Positions 22,890-34,187 are shown, counted from the first letter of the stretch. The stretch: 64,000 nucleotides of DNA from Tieghemostelium lacteum (GCA_001606155.1 LODT01000035.1:858658-922657), one strand, 5' to 3'. The notes: generated from the sequence alone by a model not told the origin. Made by a program: numbers and translations.

Positions 22890-25659
22890 ATGGCACAAGA
22901 ATATTACCACCCCATATCTAAAATAACACAAATAAAAGCTTTGGTAAGTGGAGATGAAGAGATATTGATAAATTGGGATCAAATCAAATGATTAGTTATA
23001 TTAATACCTATATATATTTAAATATCACATAGTTATATAAATCATTTGTATTACAAGCTAGACAGATTAAGACTAATGTATTTCAAATTTTATTCCCAGT
23101 TTTAATCATGATTGTAATTTGTTCATTAAATATCTTCTTTCAAGATCAAATGAAACAAAATGCAGCATCATCATCATCAGATTCATTTGATTATGATCCA
23201 AATGTTTGGGGATATACAGCAGTTAGTTTACCACCAGCATTTAGTTTGTATTGGATTGTAAACCCACCTTCACCTTCACAACCAGTTGGTAATTCACATG
23301 AAGGTTTTCTATCACTGATTCCCAATACATCTTATTCTTTAGTATGGTCTTACGATGGTAGTGGTAGTCCACCATCTGTCGTTACACCATATTGGGAAAT
23401 CTTTAATAATGCTGATGATATTGATCCAGCAGTTGTAGCATACTATAAACAATACATCTCTTATGTAACCAACTATAACAATTATGATGAACCAAAAAAC
23501 ATTTCAATGCTTCCACCAATGGATGCCCTCATCTTCAGTGAATATCAACCAACTCAAAAAAAACTTTCCTACACTATTGAGAATTTTGGAAATTATTTTA
23601 ACAACTATTTTGGTATGTTGTTTGTTGGTAGTGGTGATAATGAACCTGGCACATGGAGAATTACAACTGCAGTCAATTCTGCCTTTAGTATGTATCATAA
23701 ACTTTCTTCTTTATTTAGTTCATTAAATTAACAATGTAATTTAAATCTATAGTTCAATCATATAATGTATCAACATTTATGTCTAGTTTGAATAGTTATC
23801 AATTCTCATCTTATTTCCCAGCTTCAGCACTTGGATATATGATGGCAGTATTTATGCTTCCAGCATTATTCTCATTTATCTTCCCAGTATTTGTCTATAC
23901 ACAAGTATTTGAAAAAGAAGAAAAACACACTCAAATCCTAAATATGATGGGTTTGACAAATTTCACACACATTACATCCAATTTCATTTTCTTTTATCTA
24001 TTGTACTTGATTCTATGTATATTTGTAGTAACTGTTGGTGCCATTAGTGGCCTTGAAATTATTACTGATATCCCAGCACAATTCCTTCTCTTGGTATTAT
24101 TATATGGTATCTCATTGGTATGTTTCTCATTCTTTTTCTCTAGCTTTTTCTCAAAATCAAAATTGTCAACTGTATTGTCATATTTGATAATGTTGATTAC
24201 CCCAACTGCTGGTGCATGTGCAGATCTATTTGGTTTTGCTGGTAAACCACCACCATCCCTTCTCTATGCCTATCCACCATTTGTCTTTGGTCATGGTATT
24301 TTCATAATGTCAGTCTCCAAATTAGATACCTCACCAGGCCATTCATTCTACCACTATCTAGTTGACCTCACCCAATACTCTCAATTGTCACAATGTTACG
24401 TTGCATTTATCGTTCAATCTATTGTATTCTTAATTCTTGGTAACTATCTTGGTAATGTGTTACCTAAAGAACATGGTTTCTCGTACCCAATCCTCTACCC
24501 AATCTATGAACTCATTGAATACTTCAAACCAAAGAAAAACACCCATGAAACTGAATTCACTGAATCATCATCACTTTTAGGTAAACAATCCGTCAATGCC
24601 GTAGACATTGACTTTGATGAAATCCCAGAGGATCAAGACTGTAGACAAGAAAGACAAAAAGCAAACTCTGGAGAATCATATCTCCTTAAAGCCATCAATT
24701 TGAAGAAGATTTACAACTCTGGTGGTAAGACTAAAGAAGCTCTCTTTAATTTCTGTTTGACTTCTAATGAAGGTGAAATTCTTGGTCTTTTAGGTCCAAA
24801 TGGTGCTGGTAAGACTACATTCATTCATCTACTCTGTGGTATGTACAAAGCAACCTCCGGTGACGCTTTCATCAATGGTTACAAAATCAGTTCTCAAATG
24901 GGTTACATCTATAGATTCTTATCATTTTGTCCACAACATGATATCCTCTATGACGATTTCACTATCCTCAATCATCTAAACTTTTACTATGATCTCAAAG
25001 GACTCTACACCAACAAACACACTAAATTGGCTGACATTGACAATGTCTTACAAAGAGTACAACTCTACGAACACCGTAACAAGAAAATCAATCAATTGTC
25101 AGGTGGTCAAAAGAGAAGAGTCAGTATTAGTATTGCTCTTTTAGGTAACAGTAAATTAATCCTTTTGGATGAACCAACTACTGGTTTAGACGTTGACAGT
25201 GTCCGTGCTGTCTGGGATATCATTGAATCCGTCAAACATGACAAAACCATCATTATTACAACTCATAATATGCAAGAAGCTGATGTTTTGTGTAATAAGA
25301 TTGCCATTGTAGCTGCAGGTCGTTTACAATGCGTAGGATCTCCATTGTACCTAAAGAATAAGTTTGGAGCTGGTTATACTGTACATATTGTACCTGAATC
25401 ACAAGCTCATGCTGCTGGTATCATTGAGAATATCAAAGGTGCCTATGCTAATTGCCAACAGGTTACCTCTGAAGTAGATGGTGCATTGGCATTTGTAATC
25501 CCAAAGAGTGAAGATATCACCATTCTCTTTAGAATGATCTCTGAAAACAAACAAAGTTTTGGTATCAAGGAATGGGGTATCTCACAAACCAGTTTAGAAG
25601 ATGTATTTATGAGAATTGCTGAGGAATCTGAACAAGAACCAGTTGTAGTTGGAAAATAA
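22890..25659 (+). CDS. ABCA-type half-transporter (TMD-NBD)
   Basis: Three exons, 22890-22943, 23033-23687 and 23753-25659, 871 residues. The first exon encodes only 18 residues up to ITQIKAL and splices (GTAAGT) to LYKSFVLQARQIKTN, which matches the LLYKQSL start of the divergent neighbour, so the genes are paralogues. The ATPase half has LGLLGPNGAGKTTFIHLL, LSGGQKRRVSISIALL and LILLDEPTTGLDVDS, then TTHNMQEADVLCNKIA. The tail has QTSLEDVFMRIAEE. The membrane half has a large luminal loop followed by about six spans. The substrate is unknown; family members move lipids. It converges with a membrane-protein gene 43 bp away. Confidence 0.92.
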
Positions 25660-25702
25660 ATTATTTTTACTCCCCCTTTATCTATTATGTTTAATAATAA
25701 TC

Positions 25703-26584
25703 TTATTGATGTTTAATTTTATTTGTATTTATCGATAGGAGTTGTTGTTTTTCATATGATCTTGAAATTAATCGTAAGGTATGATAACTGTATAAAAGTA
25801 TGGAAATGAGTTCTATTATTGGTAGATATTGGGTAACATGATGAGGATCCTTGTAGTTATAGTGCACAGAGTATATAATGATAATAACAGCTATGGCATA
25901 CATGTTAACAGTTGCAAATACAAACGAATCCAATGCATTAATCAAATGAATGACTACTGTTTTTACTTTAGATTTTTGTGATTTTTTATCTTCAGAATTA
26001 TCAGGTGAAACTATTTTGATAAGTTTAAGATTCTCTGATCTGTTTCTAATGTTTGCTAATAGATATCCAACTGCTATTATGGATACCAAAGAGTACATCA
26101 ATAGTCTTTTCAATTTACCTGATGGATTAGTTACAATGTCAATGTCATTGTAAAACTCTGGGTCTAATGTATTGTATATCAATGAATGTGACCATAGCAA
26201 GACTAAAAATTCAGTAAGAATAACTCTTTTACCATTAAATAAAAATCTGTAGATTCTGTATTTAGTAGTCTGTAATTGTGTGATTCTATCTTCAGTTGTA
26301 TGTTCATATTTTAATCCAAATACCAAATAAATCATTAGAAATTGAAATGCAAATGATAAACCAGAGACAATGATAAAAGACTTAAACTCATCTACTGTTG
26401 ATACTTCGGGATCTTGAGAATACATCATTAACCATACAAAAGATACTATATATTTACTAAACAATAAGAATAGTATCATAAAACTATCCATTGATGTACA
26501 TTTTCTACTACTAAAGTATATTAAATCTATTAATGGTAATGCTAAAAATACAAGCACAATGATCACATTTAACTGTTCAATCAT
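25703..26584 (-). CDS. Polytopic membrane protein, unknown
   Basis: 293 residues, intronless. The first ATG is at 26582-26584; codons upstream in frame do not include ATG. Six or seven hydrophobic segments are visible: VIIVLVFLALPLIDLIYF, FMILFLLFSKYIVSFVWLMM, FQFLMIYLVFGL, LTEFLVLLWSHSLI, LLMYSLVSIIAVGYLL, VNMYAIAVIIIIYSV and the LPIIELISILLY region. A charged loop with DNSEDKKSQKSK lies between the fifth and sixth. I do not recognise a family. It overlaps nothing and sits tail-to-tail with the ABCA gene. Confidence 0.7.
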   Translation of the reverse strand: MIEQLNVIIVLVFLALPLIDLIYFSSRKCTSMDSFMILFLLFSKYIVSFVWLMMYSQDPEVSTVDEFKSFIIVSGLSFAFQFLMIYLVFGLKYEHTTEDRITQLQTTKYRIYRFLFNGKRVILTEFLVLLWSHSLIYNTLDPEFYNDIDIVTNPSGKLKRLLMYSLVSIIAVGYLLANIRNRSENLKLIKIVSPDNSEDKKSQKSKVKTVVIHLINALDSFVFATVNMYAIAVIIIIYSVHYNYKDPHHVTQYLPIIELISILLYSYHTLRLISRSYEKQQLLSINTNKIKHQ

Positions 26585-26749
26585 TTTCACATCAAAAATT
26601 GTAAAATAAAAAAATATAAAACAGATCTTGTTAAGTTTTGTTAAACATGGTCGTTTTTGTTTTGAAAAGAAGAGAATTGCTGTTTATAAGATCTTATCTT
26701 ATCTATTTCCACTTTTTAATTTTATTAATCAGTTTTTTTTTATAAATTA

Positions 26750-28933
26750 TTAATTTATGGAATTTTTGAATAGAACTTCAAAGATATTTTGTTTTTCGAG
26801 ATACTCAAGCATTGGTGCTGACAGAGACGTTTTAAAAGACTCCAATAACTCCTGAGATAGTTTTCTCTTGACAAAGAATGTTGTTGGGTTACTAGTAATC
26901 AATTCTCTATTTGTTTGATATTTCATTTCATGTTGGTAGAAATAAATCAGAGAATTGTTATTGTTGTTGGGTTTGTAGTTGTAATTCTGAAGAATTGAAA
27001 TCTTAATTGATTGATAGAATATTTGGTGTTGAATTGGGCTGGGGAAGTATCTGAAGAGGTATAGAATGGCTTGATAGTTTTCATCTGAATTCATAACACG
27101 AACAAGTAGATTTAAATGCTTTTTAATTTTCAGGATACCATAATGAAATAGCATAACCAACATTTTAAATGACCATGTTGCTTGGATATAAGAAAGTGTT
27201 TTCTTGACGTTTGTCAGTCTAATACCGTTTTTTAGTAATGGGTGATCTCTATTTTCCATAACTTGATGTAGAAGTCCAAATTCATTATTATCTATAATAC
27301 TTTCAAGAATTGGTGTTGATCTACATTTGACAGACTCTTCGTGAAATTTAAGAATCAAGTTTAACAAATAAGGATTATATTCAACCATTTCATAGAGGCA
27401 CAATGATATTTCATTGTTTAACTTCTTTTTATGATTGCATATTAGGTATTCAAAGGATTTGAATGAGTGCATATACAAATTTTGAATAAATTTATCTATA
27501 ACTGTTGGATTTCTAGACAAAATGAATTCAATAATTTGTGAGTTGGGAGATAAATGAATATCTGTTAGACACGCATCGTGAACCTGGTTAGGCATGGTAT
27601 GGTATAGTCTTTTGAAGATCTCAAAGTTACCATAATGAATTGCCATTTTAATGGATGTATGTGAAATGACTACTCTTGTTCCATTTCCAGAGTTTTCCAA
27701 TAGATAATCTAAGATTTCGGTATCTTGGAACCCAGGATCATTTAGAAAAGAATCTGAAATCACAACATTGGTATTCTCGATTAGGTGTTTAAAAACAGGT
27801 AATTCCGTACAGTTTACAAGTTTAATGTTATTTCTAGGCTCTGACATTAACTTGGATGTGAATTCACGAACCATATGAATGTTATTGTAGAATAATGGTG
27901 AGTTACGAATCATTTTGAATATATTCATTTCCGAAGTTACAGCTCTGTTTTCCAATAAAAATTTGAAACAAGCTGGTGAAATTACTTTGTTGATACCATC
28001 AATTCTTCCAGGATCCATGAATTTGTTTAGAATGAAACTCAGCGGTTCTGATGTGTGGTAATCCAAAACACCTCCTACATCATACACAGGTTCTAGGTTA
28101 TCAATTTTATAAAATTCATAGAGAATCTTACAATGTCCATCTGAAAATGGCAAATTTGTGATTGACATTGGATAGATTTGGTGCATAAATTGCCTTTGGA
28201 GACAACTTGGATTAAATTCTTTTAGTACTTGAAAATGGTTGTATTTTCCAGATGTTATGATCTCTCTAATCATGTTTAACTTTATAGAGGTATTGTCAGG
28301 TACTAGATTGTTCTTTAGGATAAAAGCCAGATTATCAGTATTCGCTGATAATAAGGCGTTGGTACACAATACATATTTTATATGTTCGGTTTTCAAAATA
28401 TTTTGAAAAAGTTTTAGATGTTGGTTTTCCATTAAGAATTGATAAAATATCAATGCACTGTTGATTGATATGTCATGATCATGTTTAGGTTGTTGGTCGA
28501 ATAGCTCTGGATGTTCATTTAAGAGGAAGTCCAATACCTCTCTATTGGGTGTATGAAACATTTGACTTGTTCTAGTCATGAAATATTTTACAATGTGCTT
28601 AGGTCCTATTTCATTGTAAACTGTCTTAAATAGTTCCAAATTACTATTTTGAGTATAGAATCTAAAAAAATGGGAATGATTTAGATTGAAAATTTTAAAA
28701 CCATTTTCAGGTTCCCTATTTGTATGGTATTGTAATCTCTTCACGAATTCATCAGATTTACTACTTTTTTGTTCTGCACTTTGTTGTCTATTAAAATAAT
28801 AAAACATTGGTAGATCATAATAACTATATCCTTTATTTGAGCATATTGCATTGTGTACTCTAATAAAATAGAATATTTTTTTTAATATATATTTGTTACC
28901 AAATATACTATGGACAAGGGTTTCGTAATCCAT
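26750..28933 (-). CDS. Dictyostelid degenerate-ankyrin family protein
   Basis: 727 residues, intronless, starting at the ATG at 28931-28933. The head SIFGNKYILKKIFYFIRVHN is the F-box-like helix typical of these families. It is followed by a YYDLPMFYYF segment and a long series of weak ankyrin-type units, such as HFFRFYTQNSNLELFKTVY and EILDYLLENSGNGT. It is a different branch from the protein at 13207-15321 but has the same architecture. A binding or adaptor role is inference. A decayed piggyBac element and an rRNA fragment lie just upstream of its promoter. Confidence 0.72.
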   Translation of the reverse strand: MDYETLVHSIFGNKYILKKIFYFIRVHNAICSNKGYSYYDLPMFYYFNRQQSAEQKSSKSDEFVKRLQYHTNREPENGFKIFNLNHSHFFRFYTQNSNLELFKTVYNEIGPKHIVKYFMTRTSQMFHTPNREVLDFLLNEHPELFDQQPKHDHDISINSALIFYQFLMENQHLKLFQNILKTEHIKYVLCTNALLSANTDNLAFILKNNLVPDNTSIKLNMIREIITSGKYNHFQVLKEFNPSCLQRQFMHQIYPMSITNLPFSDGHCKILYEFYKIDNLEPVYDVGGVLDYHTSEPLSFILNKFMDPGRIDGINKVISPACFKFLLENRAVTSEMNIFKMIRNSPLFYNNIHMVREFTSKLMSEPRNNIKLVNCTELPVFKHLIENTNVVISDSFLNDPGFQDTEILDYLLENSGNGTRVVISHTSIKMAIHYGNFEIFKRLYHTMPNQVHDACLTDIHLSPNSQIIEFILSRNPTVIDKFIQNLYMHSFKSFEYLICNHKKKLNNEISLCLYEMVEYNPYLLNLILKFHEESVKCRSTPILESIIDNNEFGLLHQVMENRDHPLLKNGIRLTNVKKTLSYIQATWSFKMLVMLFHYGILKIKKHLNLLVRVMNSDENYQAILYLFRYFPSPIQHQIFYQSIKISILQNYNYKPNNNNNSLIYFYQHEMKYQTNRELITSNPTTFFVKRKLSQELLESFKTSLSAPMLEYLEKQNIFEVLFKNSIN

Positions 28934-29118
28934 GCTAATACTCAAAAAATCTGAATAAACATTTATTTCATTTTTATTAAAATCAAAAAAAAATTTAATA
29001 AATTAATATTTAAAATCAAATCAGAAATTAAACAGAATCACAATTCAAATTGTAACGTTATTATACTTAAATAAAACAAAATAATAAAAAATTGGAATTT
29101 CATTGCAATTAACAGTTA

Positions 29119-29201
29119 ATTTAGAACTGTAATGATCACGGGAATCCAACTGTTTAATTAAAACAAAGCATGCTTTGCGAATAGCTGAAAAGCTCTTGAC
29201 G

Positions 29202-29233
<32 letters not shown>
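29119..29233 (+). rRNA. Fragment of large-subunit (28S/26S) rRNA gene
   Basis: About 115 bp match, from memory of the universally conserved sequence, the 28S domain just upstream of the R2/R1 region. TTAGAACTG is followed by GGGAATCCAACTGTTTAATT, AAAACAAAGCATG, a variable hairpin, then TGACGCAATGTGATTTCTGC, CCAGTGCTCTGAATGTC. Similarity stops after AATGTC. The variable stem in the middle differs from animal 28S, as expected for a dictyostelid or an old copy. It is too short to be functional. It begins right after a TTAA and lies about 50 bp beyond the stop of the piggyBac transposase. Confidence 0.85.
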
Positions 29234-29285
29234 GGAGTTCTGAAAATTAGAAAATTTATATCTTTTGATAATTAGAAAATTTTAG

Positions 29286-30956
29286 TTATTCTTCTGGGTG
29301 GTTTTTTCTTTTGTTTATTTTTTTTAAATTAGAAAAGGGGAGAACAGGGTTTTCTTTATTTTTACGCAACGTAATTCCATTTGGGAGCTCTAAGATTAAT
29401 TTAGTTCTAAAATCAGCAAATTTTAAATCCTTTATATTCGTTCTGTTATATACTAAAAAAGAATTGATTACGGTAGACTCTAACAAGAACCAGAAGATAG
29501 ATAAATACCATTTGTTGGACACTTGATAAAATGAAGTATTTTTTAATCTTTTATCATGACGATTAACACAACCCATGTATGATCTATAAGACTCTAAAGC
29601 CTTAGGAAATCTATATTTTTGGACTCCTCTCCTTTGCTGGGATTGTGAATGATAAGGCACTCCTTCATTTGGGGTGAATTTGGTATTTAGCAACAAAAAC
29701 TCTTTGGTATCATTGATCCTTAGGAGAGAGATTGTGGAATCTTGTAAAACAAGATACCTATAGTCTCCTTTTACTAATTGGTCATTAAATAATTCCTGAG
29801 GAATGGCTCTTTTTAAATTTCTAATGGTTCCAATACAATGAGTATTATTTTGCAACAAAAATTCTGAAACTGGAATTGTTGTAAAAAAGTTATCTGTGTA
29901 AATGATATGGTTATGACCTAAAACTTTGGACTCTTTCAATAGTTTTTTAACTATAGTTTCCCAAATTTTGTCAGTTCCTTCTTTTGTGACACTATTTTTA
30001 CCAGCATACAAATCAAAGAAATAAAGATAGCCCTTTTCGTCAACTAGTTTCCAAAACTTATATCCCCATCTACCTGGTTTATCTTGAATATATTCCTTTA
30101 ATCCAGCGGTATTTTCACTTGGTACTATCCCTTCATCAATAGCTATGTTTTGATGTGGTGACCAATTTTCTTGAAATTTCTTTTTACATATATTCATTAT
30201 ATTTGTGATTTTATATAATTTATCTGATTCAACAAGATTTTGGTCTTGGTTATTTGCAAAGTGTAAATGGGTTAATAGAAATCTGAATTGAGTGTAGGTA
30301 AGAAGAGATGACACAGATGAAGTATAATATAGACCATAGTCCCAATAGGACTCAAGTCTACTTGGGTTAATAGAACCAATTAGAAGAATAGCTGTTAAAA
30401 ACACACGTATAACTTCTTGGGTAATACCAAGAGGAAAATGAGTGTCTCTCAACTCTTGGTTGTTTTCTTGTTCTATATACCTATTTGTCTCTATAACTAT
30501 AATATCAATTATCTCTTCAAAGAAGATAAGAAATATTTCACTGGGTGATTTACCATTGAACTTTTGAAATTTTTCAGTATCATACTCTTTGAATTGATTT
30601 CGATGATACAGAGTTGATTTGAAATCTTTTTTCCATTGTCGTTAATCAGTATGTTCATGTGAACGTATTAGGCGTTCAATCAACATTTGTTTGTTATTGT
30701 TTGGGGAATAAATTATATTAGCTTTTTTTAACAAATTTAATAAATCCTTTTTTGTATAATTTTTATAACCCTGGTAGAGTTCATCTGATATGAAATATTA
30801 GAATATACTAAATAATATCTTAACATATTGGATTATCTAATAAATACCATATTCTTTTTCTACTTCATCATGGACAGAGAATTCCATTATATCCTCATCC
30901 ATATTTTCTTCATCACTGTCAGCATTACAAGGTTCTGGGATATTTAATTTTGTCAT
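29286..30956 (-). mobile_element. Decayed piggyBac transposase with SAP-like N-terminus
   Basis: Plain DNA transposon. Exon 1 is 30848-30956, intron about 63 bp, exon 2 is 29286-30784; together 535 codons in one frame. The N-terminus is acidic. Next comes a SAP-like segment YTKKDLLNLLKKANIIYSPN...MLIERLIR, then the DDE_Tnp_1_7 domain with DTHFPLGITQEVIRVF, IAIDEGIVP (first catalytic Asp), GYKFWKLVDEKGY and IYTDNFFTT (second Asp). The third site, normally GVDxxD, reads GCVNRHDK, so Asp is replaced by Asn. An in-frame TAA (30642-30644) separates the SAP part from the transposase part. No flanking terminal inverted repeats could be matched at both ends. Dead copy is the best reading; a domesticated protein using the downstream part is less likely. 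Confidence 0.85.
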
Positions 30957-31287
30957 TGGTAGTTGTATTTAATGTTTTATTATTACTAATTAAATTAGTA
31001 TTTTATTTTTATAAAATAGTAAAAGTGCTGTTTAACCCTAATTATAAACCAACAAATTCACTAAAATTTCAATAGGTGTGGGGAAATTTTTTTATATTTA
31101 GGGGTAAATATTACTTTTATTCATTGCAGACAGGACATGTAGCACCACAATTTCGGTTCTATTAGGACTATCATATCTATTGGAATAGTTAGTATAGATA
31201 TTATATTTTTATCTTAATTATAATTACCTGATGCTGTTAAAAAAAATTTATCTTCAAAAAGATAAAACTCATTTTTTTTTCATTCAA
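30957..31287. repeat. Spacer with a short imperfect inverted repeat
   Basis: The spacer between the piggyBac coding part and the HAD gene. Arms at 31031-31050 and 31089-31108 match inverted at 16 of 20 positions. The first arm starts TTTAACCCTAA and the second ends TTTAGGGGTAAA. The piggyBac target TTAA sits next to CCC in the first arm. It may be a terminal relic or a tiny non-autonomous element. The rest is AT-rich. Confidence 0.4.
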
Positions 31288-32176
31288 ATGAATAAACAAA
31301 TACTAGTAACTTGTTTTGATGCAACTGGTACTTTATTTAAAGTTAAAAATGATGTTGGTTTTAATTATGTTAGTATTTAATCAATATGAGTTTTGAATTT
31401 AATTATTGACAAATGATATATAGAACAAAATATTATCAAAATATAATATAGAATTTGATCAAGAAAAAGTAAACAAAAGTTTCTTAAAGGAATTCTCATT
31501 GTTATCTTTATCATCACCTTGTTATGGTAAATCTAAATTAGAGGGTATAAATAATACTTTAGGAGAAGGAGGAAGAGAATGGTGGACTAAACTTATCAAA
31601 ACATTGTTATCTCAATCTCTGATTGGGGATAATGACAAACAGAAACTAGATTCCATACCTGACAAGGTATTTGATGATTTATATGATGCATTTGCAGGTA
31701 GTTTAAATACAGGGTCAATGAGTGCACATGATATGTGGGAATTGTTTCCTGAGGTACCTGAAACACTTCAATATCTCAAAGATAAAGGACAGATTCTCAG
31801 TATCATATCCAATTTTGATGAAAGATTAGAATCTATTCTATCTCATCTAGGTATCATTGGATTCTTTAACAAGGATCTAATTACAACATCAATAGACACA
31901 GGATATCAAAAACCCCATCATGAGATTTTTAAACATTCATTTGACAAATTAAAATTAGTGTTACCTAATCTACAGAAATCCAATGTAATATATGTAGGTG
32001 ACAGTTTCGGTAAAGATGCTAAAGGTTCCTATCAATTTGGGTACCAACCAGTACTTTTACATCGTAACTCTTCTAAACCCCTTAAAAAAGATATTAATAA
32101 TTCACAAGATCAACTCATCTCAGAAAAGACAATAATAATAAAAGATCTAACAGAGATCAAAAAATTAATAGACTAG
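31288..32176 (+). CDS. HAD-like hydrolase (HDHD3-like)
   Basis: Two exons, 31288-31368 and 31424-32176, 277 residues; donor GTTAGT, acceptor ATATAG, phase 0. Motif I is FDATGTLF (residues 10-17), with the DxT form found in HDHD3-type phosphatases rather than DxD. Motif II is SIISNFD, motif III is the Lys in DTGYQKPHHEIF, motif IV is VIYVGDSFGKDAKG. A helical cap lies between about 20 and 125. All four HAD motifs are present, so it is probably an active phosphatase; its substrate is unknown. The ATG lies 33 bp downstream of a T-run. Confidence 0.85.
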
Positions 32177-32284
32177 TAATAGTCTGTAGTGTAATAGTAA
32201 AATAATTATTTTAATTAATAGTAATTAAAAACTTAGAGGTTTGGTATGACAATTATAATTGTATAGATGTATAATTATTTAAGT

Positions 32285-34060
32285 CTAAAATGGAAGTGGT
32301 TTAGAGACATATTTGTATTGGTCAAAATCAGCAACCATTTTATCAAAAAATTCATTGTCTGGTGTATTCCAATTCTTGAAATAATGTATCCAACTGGCAG
32401 TGTATGTCAATGGGATAGATAACAATGAAACTCCAAATGTCTTATAGAAAGAACTATTCCAAAGTGCCTTAATTCCATAGGCTTTCATATAGATATAAAA
32501 GAAAGTTCTACAATTCATCATTGAAGTCCATGTCATTTGTGTGGGAAGGTTAAGCACCTTCTCACCGTATTTACTCAAATTCAAAATATTATCAACATCC
32601 CAACTAGTATTGGGTGCCGATGTACCACGATGGTTGTCTATAAACCCAATATTAATATCTTTCTGAATAATTTCATCAAAGGTATCTAGAATGGCTTCTT
32701 TCAATTTCATGCCTTCTCTTCCAAATAAAAGAAAAAATTTACAAAATTTTGGACAGAGGAAATATTTACCAATGTACATTGGGACTATAGTTCCAAAGTA
32801 TATGGTATTCTCTAAATAGATTCTCCAGGACATTACAGATGCATTTCCAAGGTGATTTGAATGTTTTTTTATGATATGACAATTGTTTTGGGTATAGCAT
32901 CTGATGAAGCCATCATATGCCTCTACTCTAGTGTCAAAGGAACTCTTACATTTCTTGACTAGTTTTTGTTTGAGTAGTTCTGTACAGCATTCAACTTCAA
33001 AAGCCATCATTGCCATACCAGTACTGTAAAATGGGTCGAATATACAAGCAGCATCACCTATGACACACCAATGATCAGGAGAAAAGAAAACTCGACTTGT
33101 GTGAGCTAATTTTGGCCATTTATGACAATCGACAATCTCTCCACTAACTATAAGGTCATAAACTAGTCTTTGATTTACCTTGAGAAAGTTTAAAAACTTT
33201 TCCAGAGAATTCATGTCTTTTGGATCAATTTTATCACGATGGTAACTCACACCAATACTGAAATCTCTAGAACCTCTTTCCAAAGGAATCATCCAAATCC
33301 AATATCCAGGACCAAAGAAATGGTTAGTTGCATAATACCAACTTGCGGTAACTTCATGATTCTGAAAATTAAGAACATCTCTATTTGTATTCTTGACTCT
33401 AACCCATGTCGATGCATTCTCTAACCCAAACATTTCCTTTGGATCCTTCACTACATTATTAGTTCTGGAGCCAACAACAAAGTTTCTTCCAGAGGCATCA
33501 ATTATATAGCCAGCTTGAATAACCTTAGTATCAATAACCTTTTGGTCATTAAAATCATCAGTATCAGATAGAATATGAATGGTAATGGATTTTATACTAT
33601 CACCTGGAGTCAAATTAACATCCTTTACTCTACCATGATAATATACCGCTCCTTGATTAATAACCATTTTTAGCATATCCCTTTCAATTTTTGCTCTATT
33701 TAATTGAAAGGTTTGTATCTCTGGATTCTTTATACTGAGAATGGAATAATAATCCTCCATTGTGTCTGTTTTATCAATTTTTTTTGGCCAATTGAATTGT
33801 AAGGAGAACTTGGGTGGATGATTTTCAATTAGGTAGTCTTGGAGTCTTAGTTCTTTAGCAAAGAACATGGAACTCACATCAATGGTACTTTCACCAACTT
33901 TATAATCCTCTTGAACATTAGTTCTATTCGCTGTTCTAGGTTCTATAATAGCAATCCTTTTGTTCTGGAGTTGCTCAATGTTTAACAGTAAGTGTCTACA
34001 TGCTGCCAACCCAGCAATTCCTCCTCCAATAATAACAACATCATAAAATGTTTCATCCAT
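32285..34060 (-). CDS. Flavin-dependent halogenase-like oxidoreductase
   Basis: 591 residues, intronless. The N-terminal FAD-binding motif is VVIIGGGIAGLAACRHLL. The GES motif of the tryptophan-halogenase family appears as YKVGESTIDVSS near residue 55. The halogenase-type tryptophan motif appears as GYWIWMIPL near residue 255, and WCVIGDAACIFDPFYSTG near 340 holds both the second FAD motif and the F-P-S-G pattern reported for halogenases. Dictyostelium uses such an enzyme (ChlA) to chlorinate the polyketide precursor of DIF-1. This protein may be that orthologue or a relative; sequence motifs alone do not prove chlorination over monooxygenation. The C-terminal 150 residues are family-specific. 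Confidence 0.8.
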   Translation of the reverse strand: MDETFYDVVIIGGGIAGLAACRHLLLNIEQLQNKRIAIIEPRTANRTNVQEDYKVGESTIDVSSMFFAKELRLQDYLIENHPPKFSLQFNWPKKIDKTDTMEDYYSILSIKNPEIQTFQLNRAKIERDMLKMVINQGAVYYHGRVKDVNLTPGDSIKSITIHILSDTDDFNDQKVIDTKVIQAGYIIDASGRNFVVGSRTNNVVKDPKEMFGLENASTWVRVKNTNRDVLNFQNHEVTASWYYATNHFFGPGYWIWMIPLERGSRDFSIGVSYHRDKIDPKDMNSLEKFLNFLKVNQRLVYDLIVSGEIVDCHKWPKLAHTSRVFFSPDHWCVIGDAACIFDPFYSTGMAMMAFEVECCTELLKQKLVKKCKSSFDTRVEAYDGFIRCYTQNNCHIIKKHSNHLGNASVMSWRIYLENTIYFGTIVPMYIGKYFLCPKFCKFFLLFGREGMKLKEAILDTFDEIIQKDINIGFIDNHRGTSAPNTSWDVDNILNLSKYGEKVLNLPTQMTWTSMMNCRTFFYIYMKAYGIKALWNSSFYKTFGVSLLSIPLTYTASWIHYFKNWNTPDNEFFDKMVADFDQYKYVSKPLPF

Positions 34061-34187
34061 TTTTAATAAAATATTGGGAAATTAAAACATTTTATAAAGT
34101 TTTTATAAGTTATATCTTAAAAAAACAACATATTATTTGATAATATTGATTTTTATCTATGAAAATTATATATGTGTGGTTATTTTA

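Noticed and set aside
31120-31170. Minus-strand Cys motif (NCGATCPVC) as a piggyBac C-terminal zinc finger
   Set aside because: It lies upstream of the transposase start rather than after its end, is only about a dozen codons and has no start or connecting frame.
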